From: Argentina anserina
Lineage: Eukaryota; Streptophyta; Magnoliopsida; Rosales; Rosaceae
Reading direction: 5' to 3'
Length of the DNA stretch: 64,000 nt
Assembly (NCBI RefSeq): GCF_933775445.1
Contig: NC_065878.1
Span: forward strand, 12,535,395-12,599,394
Part shown: positions 47,470-60,100 of the stretch, in pieces
How the letters are laid out: each line of letters opens with the position of its first letter
Numbering within the stretch: position 1 is the first letter of the stretch
Program-made: the position numbers and the translations under genes
The notes under the pieces: model-generated
Told to the model about the DNA's origin: nothing
Database searches by the model: none
Seen by the model: only the letters and a program-made list of their open reading frames with translations

Positions 47470-49679
47470 AGATGTTCCGCGGTAAAATCGAGTGTCTAGC
47501 GGATTGCGGCACCACTCACATTGTCCTACGGCACATGTAGTTGTTCAAGGATCTAGTGTTTTCGACTTATTCAATGATTACAATGATTGGCTCAAAATCC
47601 ATCATTCAAAGAAGAGGCACCGCTTCTTTTATGTTGACTAATGGTACGACTCTCAACGTCGTTGATGCTCTTTATGCGCCAATGTCTCCCCGCTCCTTGC
47701 TAAGGTTTTAGGACATACGTGTCAATGGTTTTCACCTCGATACTTACGTTGAGATGGAGAGGAATATCTTTGTGTTACATCTGAGAAAGTAGGCTAGTGC
47801 CGCATCTTAGAGAAGATGAAAAGTCTCGGGAATGGTTTGTATCTTACTTCCATTCAAATTTTTGAATCATATGCGGTTAAACGCAACTTTTGTGATTGGG
47901 ACTCTTATATGATTTGACATTCCCGTCCTGGAGACCCTGGACGTGATATGATGATTAGAATTTTTAAGAATTCATATGGTCATCCATTTTTCAAGTCCCG
48001 GAAGCGATTGCAGGACCACCTCACCCGTGCTCCAGACGGTGAGGTTGTGCCTACTCGTGCACTACACGGTGAGGCCGAGTCTACCCCTCTCGGAAACTCC
48101 ACGACATTCAAGCTGTCGTTGGCGGCATCCCCTCCTTTACATGAGCTTGTGATACCTCATGTGATTTTTAATGCCTCCATAGCAATCTCTAATGCCCATC
48201 GCTCATTTTGCAAAGCTTATTGTCTTGCTAAATTTCAAGGAAGTCATTCCTTTGCTAAGGCTTCAACTGAGAACATTTCATTCTTACAACGTATTCAATG
48301 TGACATTGGTGGACCTATTCAACCAGAATGCAGACCTTTTAGATATTTTATGGTATTGGTTGATGCATCGACGCATTGGTCACACGTCGCTTTACTATCC
48401 ACAAAGAATGCTGCATTTGCTATGTTATTAGCTGAGATCATCGTACTTAAGGCTCACCACCCTGGCCATCATATCAAATCAATTCGCTTGGATAATGCTG
48501 GAGAATTCATCTCTAAAACTTTTGATGATTACTTCATCTTTATTGGGATCGAAGTTGAACATCATGTTCCTCATGTTCATTCACAGAACGGTCTATCAAA
48601 GGCTACCATCAAGCGTATTCAGCTTGTTGCTCAGGCTATGATTATGGGTACTAACGTGCTGGTCTTTGCGTGGGGATATGCCATGTTGCATGCAACGGCA
48701 CTTATTCATTTCAGACCCATGTCTAACTAAGTGTTTAGTGCGTACCATATGGTTACTGGTTACGAACCCAATATTTCACACCGTTTACGTGCTTATTATG
48801 TCTCCATTGCGTACTAAAATGGGTTCTCAGAGATGATTAGGTATCTATGTTGGCTATAATTCCCCAACTATTGTTCGCTACTTAGAACCAACCACCGGAG
48901 ATCTTTTTATTACAAGATTTGTAGATTGTCACTTTGATGAGACATGCTTCCCGTCGTTAGGGGGAAATGTGAATGTTATCATTCCAAATAAACGTCACGA
49001 ATTGACGTGGTGTGTCCCCACTATGTCTCATTATGATCCCCGCAGTGCTCAAAGTGAGTTAGAAGTGCAACACATTATCGACCTTCTTTGATGCCAGAGA
49101 ACAATGAAATCTAAATGAACTGTACAAGTGAGGTAATCGGTTAGAAATTGAGCCACCACACGCATTGATGACATTTTCGCTTATACCATCGCACATGAGA
49201 TCATATCTGAAGACGATGCTGAACCACACTCTATAGCTAAATGCGAACGCATAGCGGATTGGCCGAAATGGAGGGAAGCAATCCAGGCAGAACTTCACTT
49301 ATTAAAGAAGAGAGAAGTCTTCGGAAATGTCAATTGACTCCAAGAGATGTCAAACATGTTGGACATAAATAAGTCTTCATTCGTAAGTGTACTGAGATGA
49401 ATGAGATCGTGCGTAATAAGGCAAGACTCGTGGCACAAGAATTCTCAAAACGACCTGGCATTGACTATGAGGAGACTTATTGTCCTGTTATGGACAACAT
49501 TACTTTTCGCTAGTAAAATATATAATGTCCGAAAAACTAAACATACATCTTATGAATGTGATCACAACTTATCTCTATGGGGATCTTAACACAGAGATAT
49601 ACATGAAAGCTCCAGAGGGACTACATTTGCAGTCAGATTACATCACATCCCGGAATGGAACATGAACAATATATTTGGG

Positions 49680-52600
49680 TGATTTTAAGTTTAACAAACA
49701 GAAACAAAGGAAATTGGCAAACAAACAAATAGCATGGTGCTATTTTAACACTCGCCAAACTAAACTTGTGAAAGAAAATTTTACAACACAACTATACTTT
49801 CACAAACAAAATAAACAACTTGAATATTTCCTCAAAACAAAAGTTTACAAAACAAGTACAGAATGTGGAGATAAGAGTCACCTGCCCAAAAACATTTAAA
49901 TACAACAACCCAAAAGATAACAACTCAAATGTTGACAATTCTCAGAATTAAACCTCGGGAAATACTAAACTTAACAATAGAGAGATAATAAAGGAACTAG
50001 AACTCAAATGTTGACAATTCTCAGAATTAAACCTCGGGAAATACTAAACTTAACAATAGAGAGATAATAAAGGAACTAGAACGAGGAACATGGACTTCAC
50101 TTCTCTACAAGGCTCCTAGCTCCAGAACATAAGTTAAGACCTGCAAAAGACTGTTGTAGGGGTTAGCATCGTCCTCGCTTGCCCAGTAGGGGCCAGCCGC
50201 CCATATAGGTTTGATAATAGGTAGGGATACAAAATAGTTTTCATAAAACGTTGAGGGTAAGTTTTAGATCTGAGAAAACCATAAACACATTTATGCAAGT
50301 TTTCGAGAAAACTCAAATCATGCTAAAATATTAGGGATCCCTTTTCGGTAGGATAGTGGTAGATACAACTACAAGTAATGCATGACCGACTGCCTTTGTT
50401 GAAACAACAAAAGAGTGAAAGTGTCTATTTAACTGGAATGCCCTCAAAAGTAAAGTATCTAATGTGGATCCAATAATAAACATGGCATTTCTCCTCCGGA
50501 GGTTCACAGTCATCGACACTGTAGGATTACCTAGATTTCTAGGGTCATGTTCACTCTCAGGTCTGTCACATACAAGGATCTCACCAAATAATCATAAAAA
50601 ACTTGTCTAGCCTTGCGTTTTCGCAACTTTAATGCATAATAAAACATTCAACAAGACATAGACTATGAATTTATAATTTACAGCCAAATACTATATGGAG
50701 GGTTAGCACCCCTACCTGGATTGACAAATAGAATCCCTATATCTAAACATATGCTCCAAAAGCTGAGCAATCCTCAAAAGGGTCTCAAAGTCTCGAGCAA
50801 ATGTTGTGGAAATGCAAGTCTAAGTTCCAAAACATAGAAAAGAATAAAACGTAACAATTTCCTAACTCGAATAGAAAAGGTTGAACATCAACTTTGGGCT
50901 GACGAAGTCATTCCTAATTTGACCAGGAGATTGACTAAAATTGACTATTAACTAACCTTGATCCTTCATTCAAAAATATTTTTAGATTATCGATTTATAA
51001 CACAAAATGATTTAATGAACTCGAACAACGTAATTGTTCGGGTTTATGCATATCATATCAAATAAGTAAATACCATTTGATAACTCCAAGAATTCATCAA
51101 ATGATAAATACCTTTTAATCAATGCTACATATTGTGTTATTTATTGATAATCGTCAAATAAATAAGATTAGGATTCAAGATTCATTAAGTCGTAAATAGA
51201 ATAATTTTAGTCAACCCAAAATCTACTAAGGACACCCACAAGGGTTTCATGTTATGGAAACTTTCCAGAAAAAAAAAATTTCTTAATCTAGAAACGATGA
51301 ACTTTCCTAAAAAGGAAATACAAGAAACTACCTCTAAAGTTTCTGTTAGAATTTGATAATGTCGCCAGAGCTTCCAAATCCTTGTCTGAAGTCCTCACTT
51401 GCCTCAATCATGCTCCAAAGCTGCCAACAATTGAGGAAATTATAACCAATGCTATTTCCAAACGTCACAGCAGCACCAAAACATTATCACAACCCCAAAA
51501 TAGAAGGACTTACCTTCTGTTGAACTCAAATCAAACAGAATGGAAGTCGGTGGCACCTTCTCGCCCTCGGTGGCTTCCAATGAGTACCAAATGCGACATA
51601 CTAGTTCCCTAATCACTGAAATCCAAACGCCATCATCAAATCTGAACTTCAATCTGTTTTCCAACTTCCAACAACAACACAGTGGCATCCAGAGAAGGAA
51701 TTATCTTCAATTCTTCCCAAAATTGAGAGATTAGGCTGAACTAGCTTGGAAGAGTGGAGGTCTTGCATTCATCATCCCTGTAGGTTGTAACAGGAGCTGC
51801 TAGGCCCACTCAAGCTTCTCAGCAACTCTAATTGTCCAAATGTCGCTAGAATAACGCATAACAACTTACAAGGACACTGAAGAGAAAGAGATATCAGTTT
51901 GGAATTCAAACTGGAACTTAGCTATTCATAAGCACCCGAACAGTGAGATTTTACCTTCAATTCTCGCCTCAGAAGTCAGAACCTAAAGTAGCAGCTTCTC
52001 CTTGCTCCTGTAACTTCCAATGCCAACATTATAAGTTATGTACTTCACCCAAATCATAGTAGCTGTTAAAATGGGTTCCCAGACCTCACGTTGGTCTCTC
52101 TGTGGCTGTTACGATGTCGGAACAACGGTTATCATCGATGGTTACGGTGGTGGGATCAGTAGAAAAAGGAAAAACCCAATTCAACTTAAGTTTATGAAAT
52201 TAGAATCATAGAAAGGTTGAAGACATCAAGGAAGGCATGGCTTACCACTGGAGCTTGGAGCGAAACTGGAAGACTATGGTCTTGCCGGAATTTGCAGAAG
52301 CCATGGTTGGAGCTCAAACCTAGAAAAAGGAAATGGAATCAGAAGTTGTTGAATTAGAAAACTAAAAGCATATACATGTCTACCTTGAAGAGTAGATGAA
52401 GATTCTTACCTCAAATAGAAGAATCGGTGACCGCAGTTGCAGGATTGATCGGAATTGGGGAATTCTTCTTTTTGGCTTCAATCTCCTTCAACAACATTTG
52501 CATGCGGGTTTTGTGAGTTGAAATCAACCAAGGGAAGGGAGAGAGAGAATTCGGTGGTGGCGCGCCGGCCGGAGTCAAAGTGATGGCGGCGCTGGGTTCT

Positions 52601-53031
52601 GGGCAGTCAGGGAAGACGAGAGCTGAGCTCTCTGTGTTGGTCGAAGAAGAAAAAAGAGAAGAAAAAAGAGAAGAGAAGAGAAGAAGAAGAAAAGAAAAGA
52701 AAAGAAAGGAAAAAGAAAAAGGAGGTGTTTGGTGCGCTAAGGCACGTGGAGTGAGTGAGACCGATTAAAAATGAAAGGCCACGATTAAATCACACCATGA
52801 TCTAAAGGCCCTGATTAATTTGAGAATTTTAGTTTTAGGAAAACAATTCCCTAAAACACAAGCTATTTAAAAATTAAAAAAAATGCATTGACTGTTGGAA
52901 AATAAATCCGCGAATACTCGTGAACTCGTAACAACGTACATGTTAACGCTGTGACCAACGTGTAACAAGTCGGAACTTGGGAATTAAAAACGAAAAATAA
53001 GGGCATGTGTTTACGAATTCAGGGTATTATA
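49680..53031 (-). mobile_element. inverted gypsy-type LTR nested in the copia RT
   Basis: The right edge (rc TATAATACCCTGAATTCG, at 53031) matches the family LTR start TGTAATACCCCGAA. The left edge near 49680 is approximate. It interrupts the RT between SRNGT and RSLYGLKQS. A GC-rich, GA-repeat block (52500-52740) corresponds to the GC-rich block of the other LTRs. No internal coding region was found, so a solo LTR is likely. I could not establish the target duplication. Confidence 0.6.
49922..50079. repeat. perfect 79-bp tandem duplication
   Basis: 49922-50000 and 50001-50079 are identical, starting AACTCAAATGTTGACAATTC. Very recent, or possibly an assembly artefact. Confidence 0.96.
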
Positions 53032-54520
53032 TTATGTCGTTCGTTGTACGGGTTGAAACAATCCGGAAGAATATGACATAATCAGTTGCATCAATACTTG
53101 GTGAGTAGAGGTTATACGAATGATGAACTTTGCCCATGTGTGTTCATACAAAAGACAAATTCCGGATTCGTCATTGTTGCAATTTATGTTGATGACATGA
53201 ACATAATTGGTACTCTTGATGAGATTGAAGAGACCGTGTCTCATTTAAAGTCGGAATTTGAGATGAAGGACCTAGGGAGGACGAAATTATGTCTCGGCCT
53301 TGAGCTTGTGCATAGGGCCGACGATATCTTAGTGTACCAGTTGAATTGCATGTAGAAAATGCTTCGACCTTTCAATATGGATCTATGCAGCCTATTGTCT
53401 ACTCCCATGTCGTCCGAAGTCTACATATCAAGAATGATCTATTCCGTCCTAAAGAGGATGATGAAGAAGTTCTTAGCCTGAAATTTCATACCTTAGTGTA
53501 ATTGGGGCACTATTGTATCTTGCTCAGTGCACTAGACCGGACATATCTTTCACTATAAACTTATTAGCTAGATTTAGCTCCGCGCCTATGCTACGTCATT
53601 GGAATGGTATCAAACACTTTTTTTGATACTTGAAAGGTTCCCTTGACATGAGATTGTTCTACCCTTATTGCAAAGAGAACACCGCCACAGTACCTCCCCA
53701 CACCACTGTCGACGTTAACCCTGGCCTTGCCACTGTACGCCACAGCGACGCCACCGACCGCCACAACGTGAAAACCGTGCATGGTATCGAGAGCAAAAAC
53801 CGGTTTCGTCGTGTTCCTTCCCCATATACAAAGACTCCAAATAACATGTTAGTTGGTTATGTCGATGCATGGTACCTCTCTAACCCCCACAAGGCTCGTT
53901 CTCAAACCGGTTATGTGTTTACCATTGGGAATACAACTATATATTGGAGATCCACTGAGCAATCTCTTATTGCTACTTCAAATCATGTGGAGATCATTGC
54001 TCTCCATGAAGCAGTTAAAGAATGTATTTGGCTACGGTCACTTGTTCGTCATATTCATAATTCTTGTAGATTAGTCTCTACAACTAATCAACCTACGTGC
54101 ACTATGAAGAAAATGCTGCTTACATAGAGCAAACTAAGTTAGGTTTCATCAAAGGAGACAACACTAAGCATATCTCGCCCAAGTTTTTCTACAATGTTCA
54201 ATAACAGAAGTTCTTGAATGTTTATATTAATCAAGTGAGTTCAGAATCCAAGGTTGCGGATTTCTTCACTAAGTCTTTGCCTAAATCTATTTTTGTGAAA
54301 TATGTGAAGAGCATTGACATGCGTCGTTTATCGAAATTTTGGTAGACTTTAGGGAGAGTTTGCATCACATGTTAAGATCATTAGTAGTTGGTGCGTTGTG
54401 TTTTTTTCCCCTTTGATTAAGATTTTGTTTTTACCTAAGAGGTTTTTGTTTTGCTTGACAATGTTTTTACCGAGGCAACGTTGTGCACCATGCAACCTAG
54501 GCATGCGACACAAAGGGGAG

Positions 54521-54728
54521 TGTTCCGGGAGAATTACTATTATACCATTGTGTGTGTCTTAGCCTTATTATGTTTCTTGTTAGAGATAGATTTACATTTC
54601 TGTAATAGATCAGGATTCTGAATCGTACATTATTGTGGTTATGTAATGCTTACATATAGACCCTCATATCATCTAATAAAAGACACAATTATTATCTGAA
54701 TTACTCTTGTATTTATCATTATGTATCA
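54521..54728 (+). repeat. copia 3' LTR (208 bp)
   Basis: Starts TGTTCCGGGAGAATTAC after the polypurine tract and ends ATGTATCA. Confidence 0.82.
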
Positions 54729-56054
54729 AATGAGATTTTATAGTTATGCAAAAGGACCAAAACAACCATATATAACAAATTAGAAAAATATAAAACAAAC
54801 TAAAATACAAAAATTAAAATCAATTCGGAAACTAATCAATGTGAAATTTGATAGGGATTTTAATATTACTCCTATTATAATGGAACTTTGGATGATAAAT
54901 TTGGATAATTAGTTGATTCAACCTTTTCTTTTCCACAAATTAATGCATAACTTATTCGTGTTAAAAATCTCTTCACATGAAATGAGTCCATTGGCTCTTC
55001 TTCATATGAACACACCGTCAAGGTGTTGAAGTGTATGTTCTTCATTTTGTTTAATTATTTTTAAGTATTTTTTTTTAAAAATCAATATGTACCTCTACAA
55101 ATTTATATATTGACAGTAACATGTGTCTTCCCAGTCGACAGTATCAGTTGATTTTTTTAGTCAACAATAACAGTTGGTTTTAAGTTGACAGTAATAGTTA
55201 GTTTCATAATCGATAGTAGCAAATTAATAATCTCTCAATCAATGGTAATATACATAATACACTATAGGTCAAATAGGGGCAAAAAAATAAAATATTATAT
55301 GACATGCGGCAATTTGCCATCATTTGATCGTTATTTATAAATTTTAGTTTTTATTTGCTTTATCAAATTAAATAGTGAGTTTTTTGTAAAGTAAAATTGT
55401 TGTCTGATACTTATTAGTAGTTTTTTTTCAATAACCCAACATAATTTCTTCAATTTAAAGCTTGCTTTCACCCTACATTTTCGTTTTACATTACAATTTT
55501 TTTTTCAATTCTAAACTTATTTAGTTCAAATTTTATTTCATATTTATTTTGACAATCTCTATTAAGAAAAAACCTTGCAATTAGTACTATATATAGCTAG
55601 GTTTTGTAAATATAAAACGGGGTCACGTACTGTAGTTGTCTCTTTTGTAAATATCAATAGTATAATTTAGTTCAAGTTATAAATTTCAGCTAAGAAAATA
55701 AATTCGAATACATTGAAGTTCAAATAAAAAAAACTAGAACACTCTATTTAATTTAACAATATTGCATAAGTATAAGTTTTTCGATCTTTTTATTAATTTC
55801 AATTTTAACTATTTAATATATATATATATTAATAGATGTGTGTTTTGTGAAATAAATAAAAATAATTTATTGTTTTTTAGTACAGTAAGTTTATATTAGA
55901 ATATTATAGTCTTTTAATAAAATAATAGTCTCGTAACAGAATAAAAGGATGACATTTCTTAATTATTTCCTCAGATTGAATTCCGAAAACACCCGCCAAA
56001 TTCAACCAACACCCCATCTAGGGCACTTCCGTCAATACGACTCTCTCCTTTGGA
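54729..56054. other. AT-rich intergenic with a diverged repeat
   Basis: Very AT-rich, no gene signal. Includes the inverted copy of the 37.6-kb repeat at 55090-55430. The last ~70 bp may be part of the BIG3-like promoter region displaced by the hAT element. Confidence 0.5.
55090..55430 (-). repeat. diverged inverted copy of the TGCTACTGTCGACT repeat
   Basis: Its reverse complement carries CAGACAACAATTTTA, TTTGATAAAGCAAATAA, GCATGTCATATAATATTTTA and five or so degenerate copies of the ACTGTCGACT unit, in the same order as 37619-37985. Confidence 0.7.
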
Positions 56055-56062
56055 CTTCCAAT

Positions 56063-56848
56063 TAAGGCTGGATTCGGTGCCAACGGTTCGGTTTATGAGC
56101 ACTAACCGAAAACTGACACCGAATTTTCGGTTTCATGTTTTTCAAAACCGAAACCGAAAAATATACATAGAAACCGCAGTTTCGGTTAACCTATAATTCG
56201 GTTCGGTTTCGGTTTTGTTTCGGTTACAAAACCTAATATCCTTATTAACATTTCATACTTGACTAGTGAAAATAAAAAGATTAAAAGTGAAGGAGTAAGC
56301 TACAAGTTCAATACTTTAATTAAGTTATATTCACCAAATATCAAAAACTCAAATATTAAGTAAACAAAAATAGTGTTTTGCTAAAACACAACAAGTTAAC
56401 CAAAATAAACATTAAACCCCATGAGTTTCATCACCGGATGTTCAGACTTGTCTTAACATGAGGGCTAGTTGACAAAACCCAAAAACATTACATTAGATCT
56501 CTGCATGCATAATTGTACACATACAAAAATCAAAATCATATATACCTTGTACAAAATCACATATCTATACATGTATATATTTATTACCAAATTTATGTTT
56601 TACATAAGCACCCAATCGATTACATATGTTCATCAAATACAAGTTATAACCTTAAATGTCAATTCTTGGTTCGGTTCGGTTTCCACCGGTTTTTTGAAAG
56701 CATGAAACCGATAACCGGCACCAATTACTCGGTTCGGTTTGGTTTCCGACACTGACGCGGTGATTCCGTTCGGTTCCGATTTCTCGGTTTCGGTGCAGTT
56801 CGGTTATGACCGGTTTCGATTTTTTCGGTGTCAAAAAGTCCAGCCCTA
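56063..56848. mobile_element. non-autonomous hAT element, 786 bp, 8-bp TSD
   Basis: Ends TAAGGCTGGA (56063) and TCCAGCCCTA (56848) are imperfect inverted repeats. Identical CTTCCAAT flanks it at 56055-56062 and 56849-56856. Both subterminal zones are packed with CGGTTCGGTTT/CCGAAACCG motifs, the multiple transposase-site pattern of hAT elements. No transposase frame. It ends 274 bp upstream of the BIG3-like start codon. Confidence 0.92.
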
Positions 56849-56856
56849 CTTCCAAT

Positions 56857-57122
56857 CACTCCCTGAAACAAAACGCGATCTAAATCTGATGCTCTGTCTA
56901 TCTCTGTTTCTTTCTCAGTCTCAGCTTCGCTCTCTCTCCCTCTCTCTCTGAAGCTTCTCCTTCTCTCTATGCCACTGAGTCAACTCGCCGAGCGAAACCG
57001 ATTCCCAATTCCCGCCGCAACGCCCGGCCCGGCAGCCCCCGCCATTTCTCCAGATCCGGCTCAGCTTTGAGTCCCGCCACCACCTCCGCCACCACCTCCG
57101 CCACTCGCCGCCGCCGCCGGGA
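56857..57122 (+). promoter_or_regulatory. 5'UTR/core promoter remnant of the BIG3-like gene
   Basis: A CT-rich leader (CTCTCTCTCCCTCTCTCTCT near 56930-56950) precedes GC-rich DNA up to the ATG. The core promoter would fall at or inside the hAT insertion. Confidence 0.45.
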
Positions 57123-60100
57123 ATGGCTTCTTCGGAAGCCGATTCCCGTCTCCGACAGGTCGTTTCTCCAGCCCTAGAGAAGATCATCAAGAACGCCTCC
57201 TGGCGCAAGCACGCCAAGCTCGCCAGCGAATGCAAGGCCGTCATCGACCGCCTCGCCAATCCGGCCCAACCCGGCCCCGATTCCGAACCCGACGCCTCCG
57301 AGCCCGGCCCTCTCCACGACGGCGGTTCCGATGAGTTCTCCGTCGCCGACGCCGAGTCCATCGTCAGCCCTATCATCAACGCCGCCGCGTCGGGAGTGCT
57401 GAAGATCGCCGATCCTGCCGTCGACTGCATCCAGAAGCTAATCGCGCACGGCTACCTCCGCGGCGAGGCCGACACCTCAGGCGGCGCCGGGGCGAAGCTG
57501 CTGACGAAGCTGATCGAGTCGGTCTGTAAATGCCACGATTTGGGGGACGATCAGATGGAGCTGCTCGTCCTCAAGACGCTGCTGTCAGCAGTGACGTCAA
57601 TCTCGCTGCGGATTCACGGCGACTGCTTGCTTCAGATAGTGAGGACTTGCTACGATATCTATTTAGGCAGTAAAAACATAGTGAACCAGACGACGGCGAA
57701 GGCGTCGCTGATCCAGATGCTGGTCATTGTTTTCCGGCGAATGGAGGCCGATTCCTCCACCGTGCCGATTAATCCCATTGTTGTGGCAGAATTGATGGAT
57801 CCGATTGAGAAATCTGACGGTGATGCGTCGATGACTATGTTTGTGCAGGGCTTCATTACCAAGATTATGTCGGACATTGATGGAGTGTTGAATCCGACGA
57901 CGCCGACGAAGCTCTCCAAGCATGATGGGGCGTTTGAGACCACCACGGTGGAGACTACGAATCCAGCGGATTTGCTGGACTCTACTGATAAGGACATGTT
58001 GGATGCAAAGTACTGGGAGATTAGTATGTACAAGACGGCGTTGGAGGGCCGAAAGGGGGAGCTGGCGGATGGGGAAATGGAGAGGGATGAGGATTTGGAG
58101 GTTCAGATTGGTAATAAGTTGAGGAGAGATGCTTTTTTGGTGTTTAGAGCTCTTTGTAAGCTGTCTATGAAGACTCCGCCCAAGGAGGCGTTGGCCGATC
58201 CGGAGTTGATGAAGGGGAAGATTGTGGCTTTGGAGCTTTTGAAGATTTTGTTGGAGAATGCCGGTGCTGTGTTTAGGACCAGCGACAGGTACTTGTCACG
58301 TTCAAATGACCTGATCGGATACGACCGGGTTGCTTGTGCTGCACTCTATGCAATTTTGTTTCTTTGCTTGTTATGGGAGAGTAGAGATGGTGCGCCAGGG
58401 TTTAACTTTACAAGGAGTAAAAATGAAAGCTGTTGCACTGTTACTAATTACAAGTATTGCTAGAAATTTAGATCGATTTAATTTATAAGGATATACGATA
58501 AACTAGCAATCGCCCCCTTGTGGTCTTCAATATTAACACTACATATTACAGTGATATTTGGCTGATAGTAGAAAATAAGACCGGAGGGAGAAATTTATTG
58601 AATCACTTGTTAACAATTTGTAGGGATAAAGGCTGTTGGATTTATTCAAAAAAGAAAAAGGAAAAGGCTGGTGGTTGATACATGTTGCCTTCTTAGTCAA
58701 GAACGCTTTTTATTTATTTACTTATTATTACTGTTATTTTAAAAAAAAAGAGAAGTGAGAAGCGTTTATTCCTTAATGGTTTTACCTATACTGATGCTTG
58801 TAAGTCTTAGTACATGTTATGTTTTTAAGAGTGGTGCCTGGAAATGGTTGCATTATAGTGTCGGCTAAGTGATAGTACTTAATCTCAATGATTGGTTTAC
58901 ATGTTTGATGGTTTTGCTGTCCCAATGCTTGGTAAATGCAGATACGCCACTTTTACTACGGAGCCAGTGAATTGGTGTATATGTGGAGGTATCAGAGTGA
59001 TCTACAGATTACAATCTCTAGGAACATCTGTTGAGTGGAAATTATATGTTTTGTTCTCTGGAAGTTGCTAGTTGTTACTTGGTAGATCCTAAGTTTTCTG
59101 TATTCTGACTTTGCAATCCATCACATTTGGTCTCTTCAGTAATTTTGATGCACTGGCGTTCATTTGCATTGTTCAGAAGGGTATGCTGGACATAAAATCC
59201 CGACTTGTTACCCTGGCTCCCCTTTCTGTTCAATAAGATATGCTTTTCATATTGTTGGATGCAGTGAAATGATTAATACATTATGTACTTCTCTTCTGCA
59301 TATTTCTCAATTTAGCCTGTTTTCTCCTACTCAGGTCTCTGATTTTTTTTCATTTTATCTTATTATTTATGTGGAGCAGGTTTTTAGGTGCCATTAAGCA
59401 GTACTTATGTCTGTCATTGTTGAAGAACAGTGCGTCAACTCTTATGATAGTTTTTCAGCTATCTTCTTCCATTTTCATTAGTCTGGTGTCAAGATTTAGA
59501 GCTGGACTAAAAGCAGAAATTGGAGTATTTTTTCCTATGATTGTTCTCAGAGTTTTAGAGAATGTTGCACAACCTAATTTTCAGCAGAAGATGATAGTGC
59601 TTCGGTTTCTTGAGAAGCTCTGTGTCGATTCTCAGATCTTGGTAGACATATTTATCAATTATGATTGTGATGTCAATTCATCAAACATATTTGAAAGGTA
59701 TGGCCTGATTTAAATACCTACAATTTTCAAAGCACTGAAGAGTGATATATATATAGGAGGATTTTCAGGTGCGGACGTCCGTACCTTACGTAAGGTACGG
59801 ATTTGCCGATCCCGACGGTCCAGTCTGTGCCTGCTGGAGCTCCATTGGCGGCCGAAATCGCCGGAATCTGCCTAGAAACTTAATTTTTTCAGATTCCGGC
59901 CGCCGTGGGTCACCGATGGAGCTTCGGTCGGCATAGACGGGATCGCCGGGAGGTGGGTAGTGCAGCTTTGCTGGTCCGCCGCGCCGTTGCGGCCTGCCGT
60001 CGCCGGAATCGGGACGTCTGCACGGTACGGACGTCTGCACCTGAAAAGCCTTATATATATATCCACTCTAGTACAAATGCACCTGCATTTTTTCCCACAC

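Larger units (their letters stand above)
47478..54345 (+). pseudogene. copia pol remnant (protease-integrase-RT-RNase H), split
   Basis: Protease relic ECLADCGTTHIV near 47488-47525. Integrase core in 48250-48720 (GGPIQPECRPFRYF, SIRLDNAGEF, HSQNGLS). RT start 49400-49665 (RQDSWHKN.. and EGLHLQSDYITSRNGT). After the nested LTR, RT resumes at about 53036 with SLYGLKQSGR and YVDD at about 53190, and RNase H spans 53840-54345 (KARSQTGYVF, end RLSKFW-stop). Multiple stops, for example TGA after SGRI. A GC-rich stretch of about 115 bp (53690-53810) separates RT and RNase H and is not typical of copia. Confidence 0.82.
44780..54728 (+). mobile_element. decayed Ty1/copia retrotransposon with a nested LTR
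   Basis: The 3' LTR is 54521-54728 (208 bp, TGTTCCGGGA..ATGTATCA), preceded by polypurine tract AAAGGGGAG (54512-54520). The 5' LTR is truncated to 44780-44943, roughly 85% identical to the matching part. A CGTTATC primer-site-like sequence follows the 5' LTR at 44944. Gag, protease, integrase, RT and RNase H pieces occur in copia order, broken by many stops. An inverted gypsy-type LTR splits the RT region. Confidence 0.85.

Noticed and set aside
58289..58463. Extension of BIG3-like exon 1 to the stop at 58461-58463
   Set aside because: It reads through a GT donor at 58289. Exon 2 at 59380 restores the conserved family sequence in phase.
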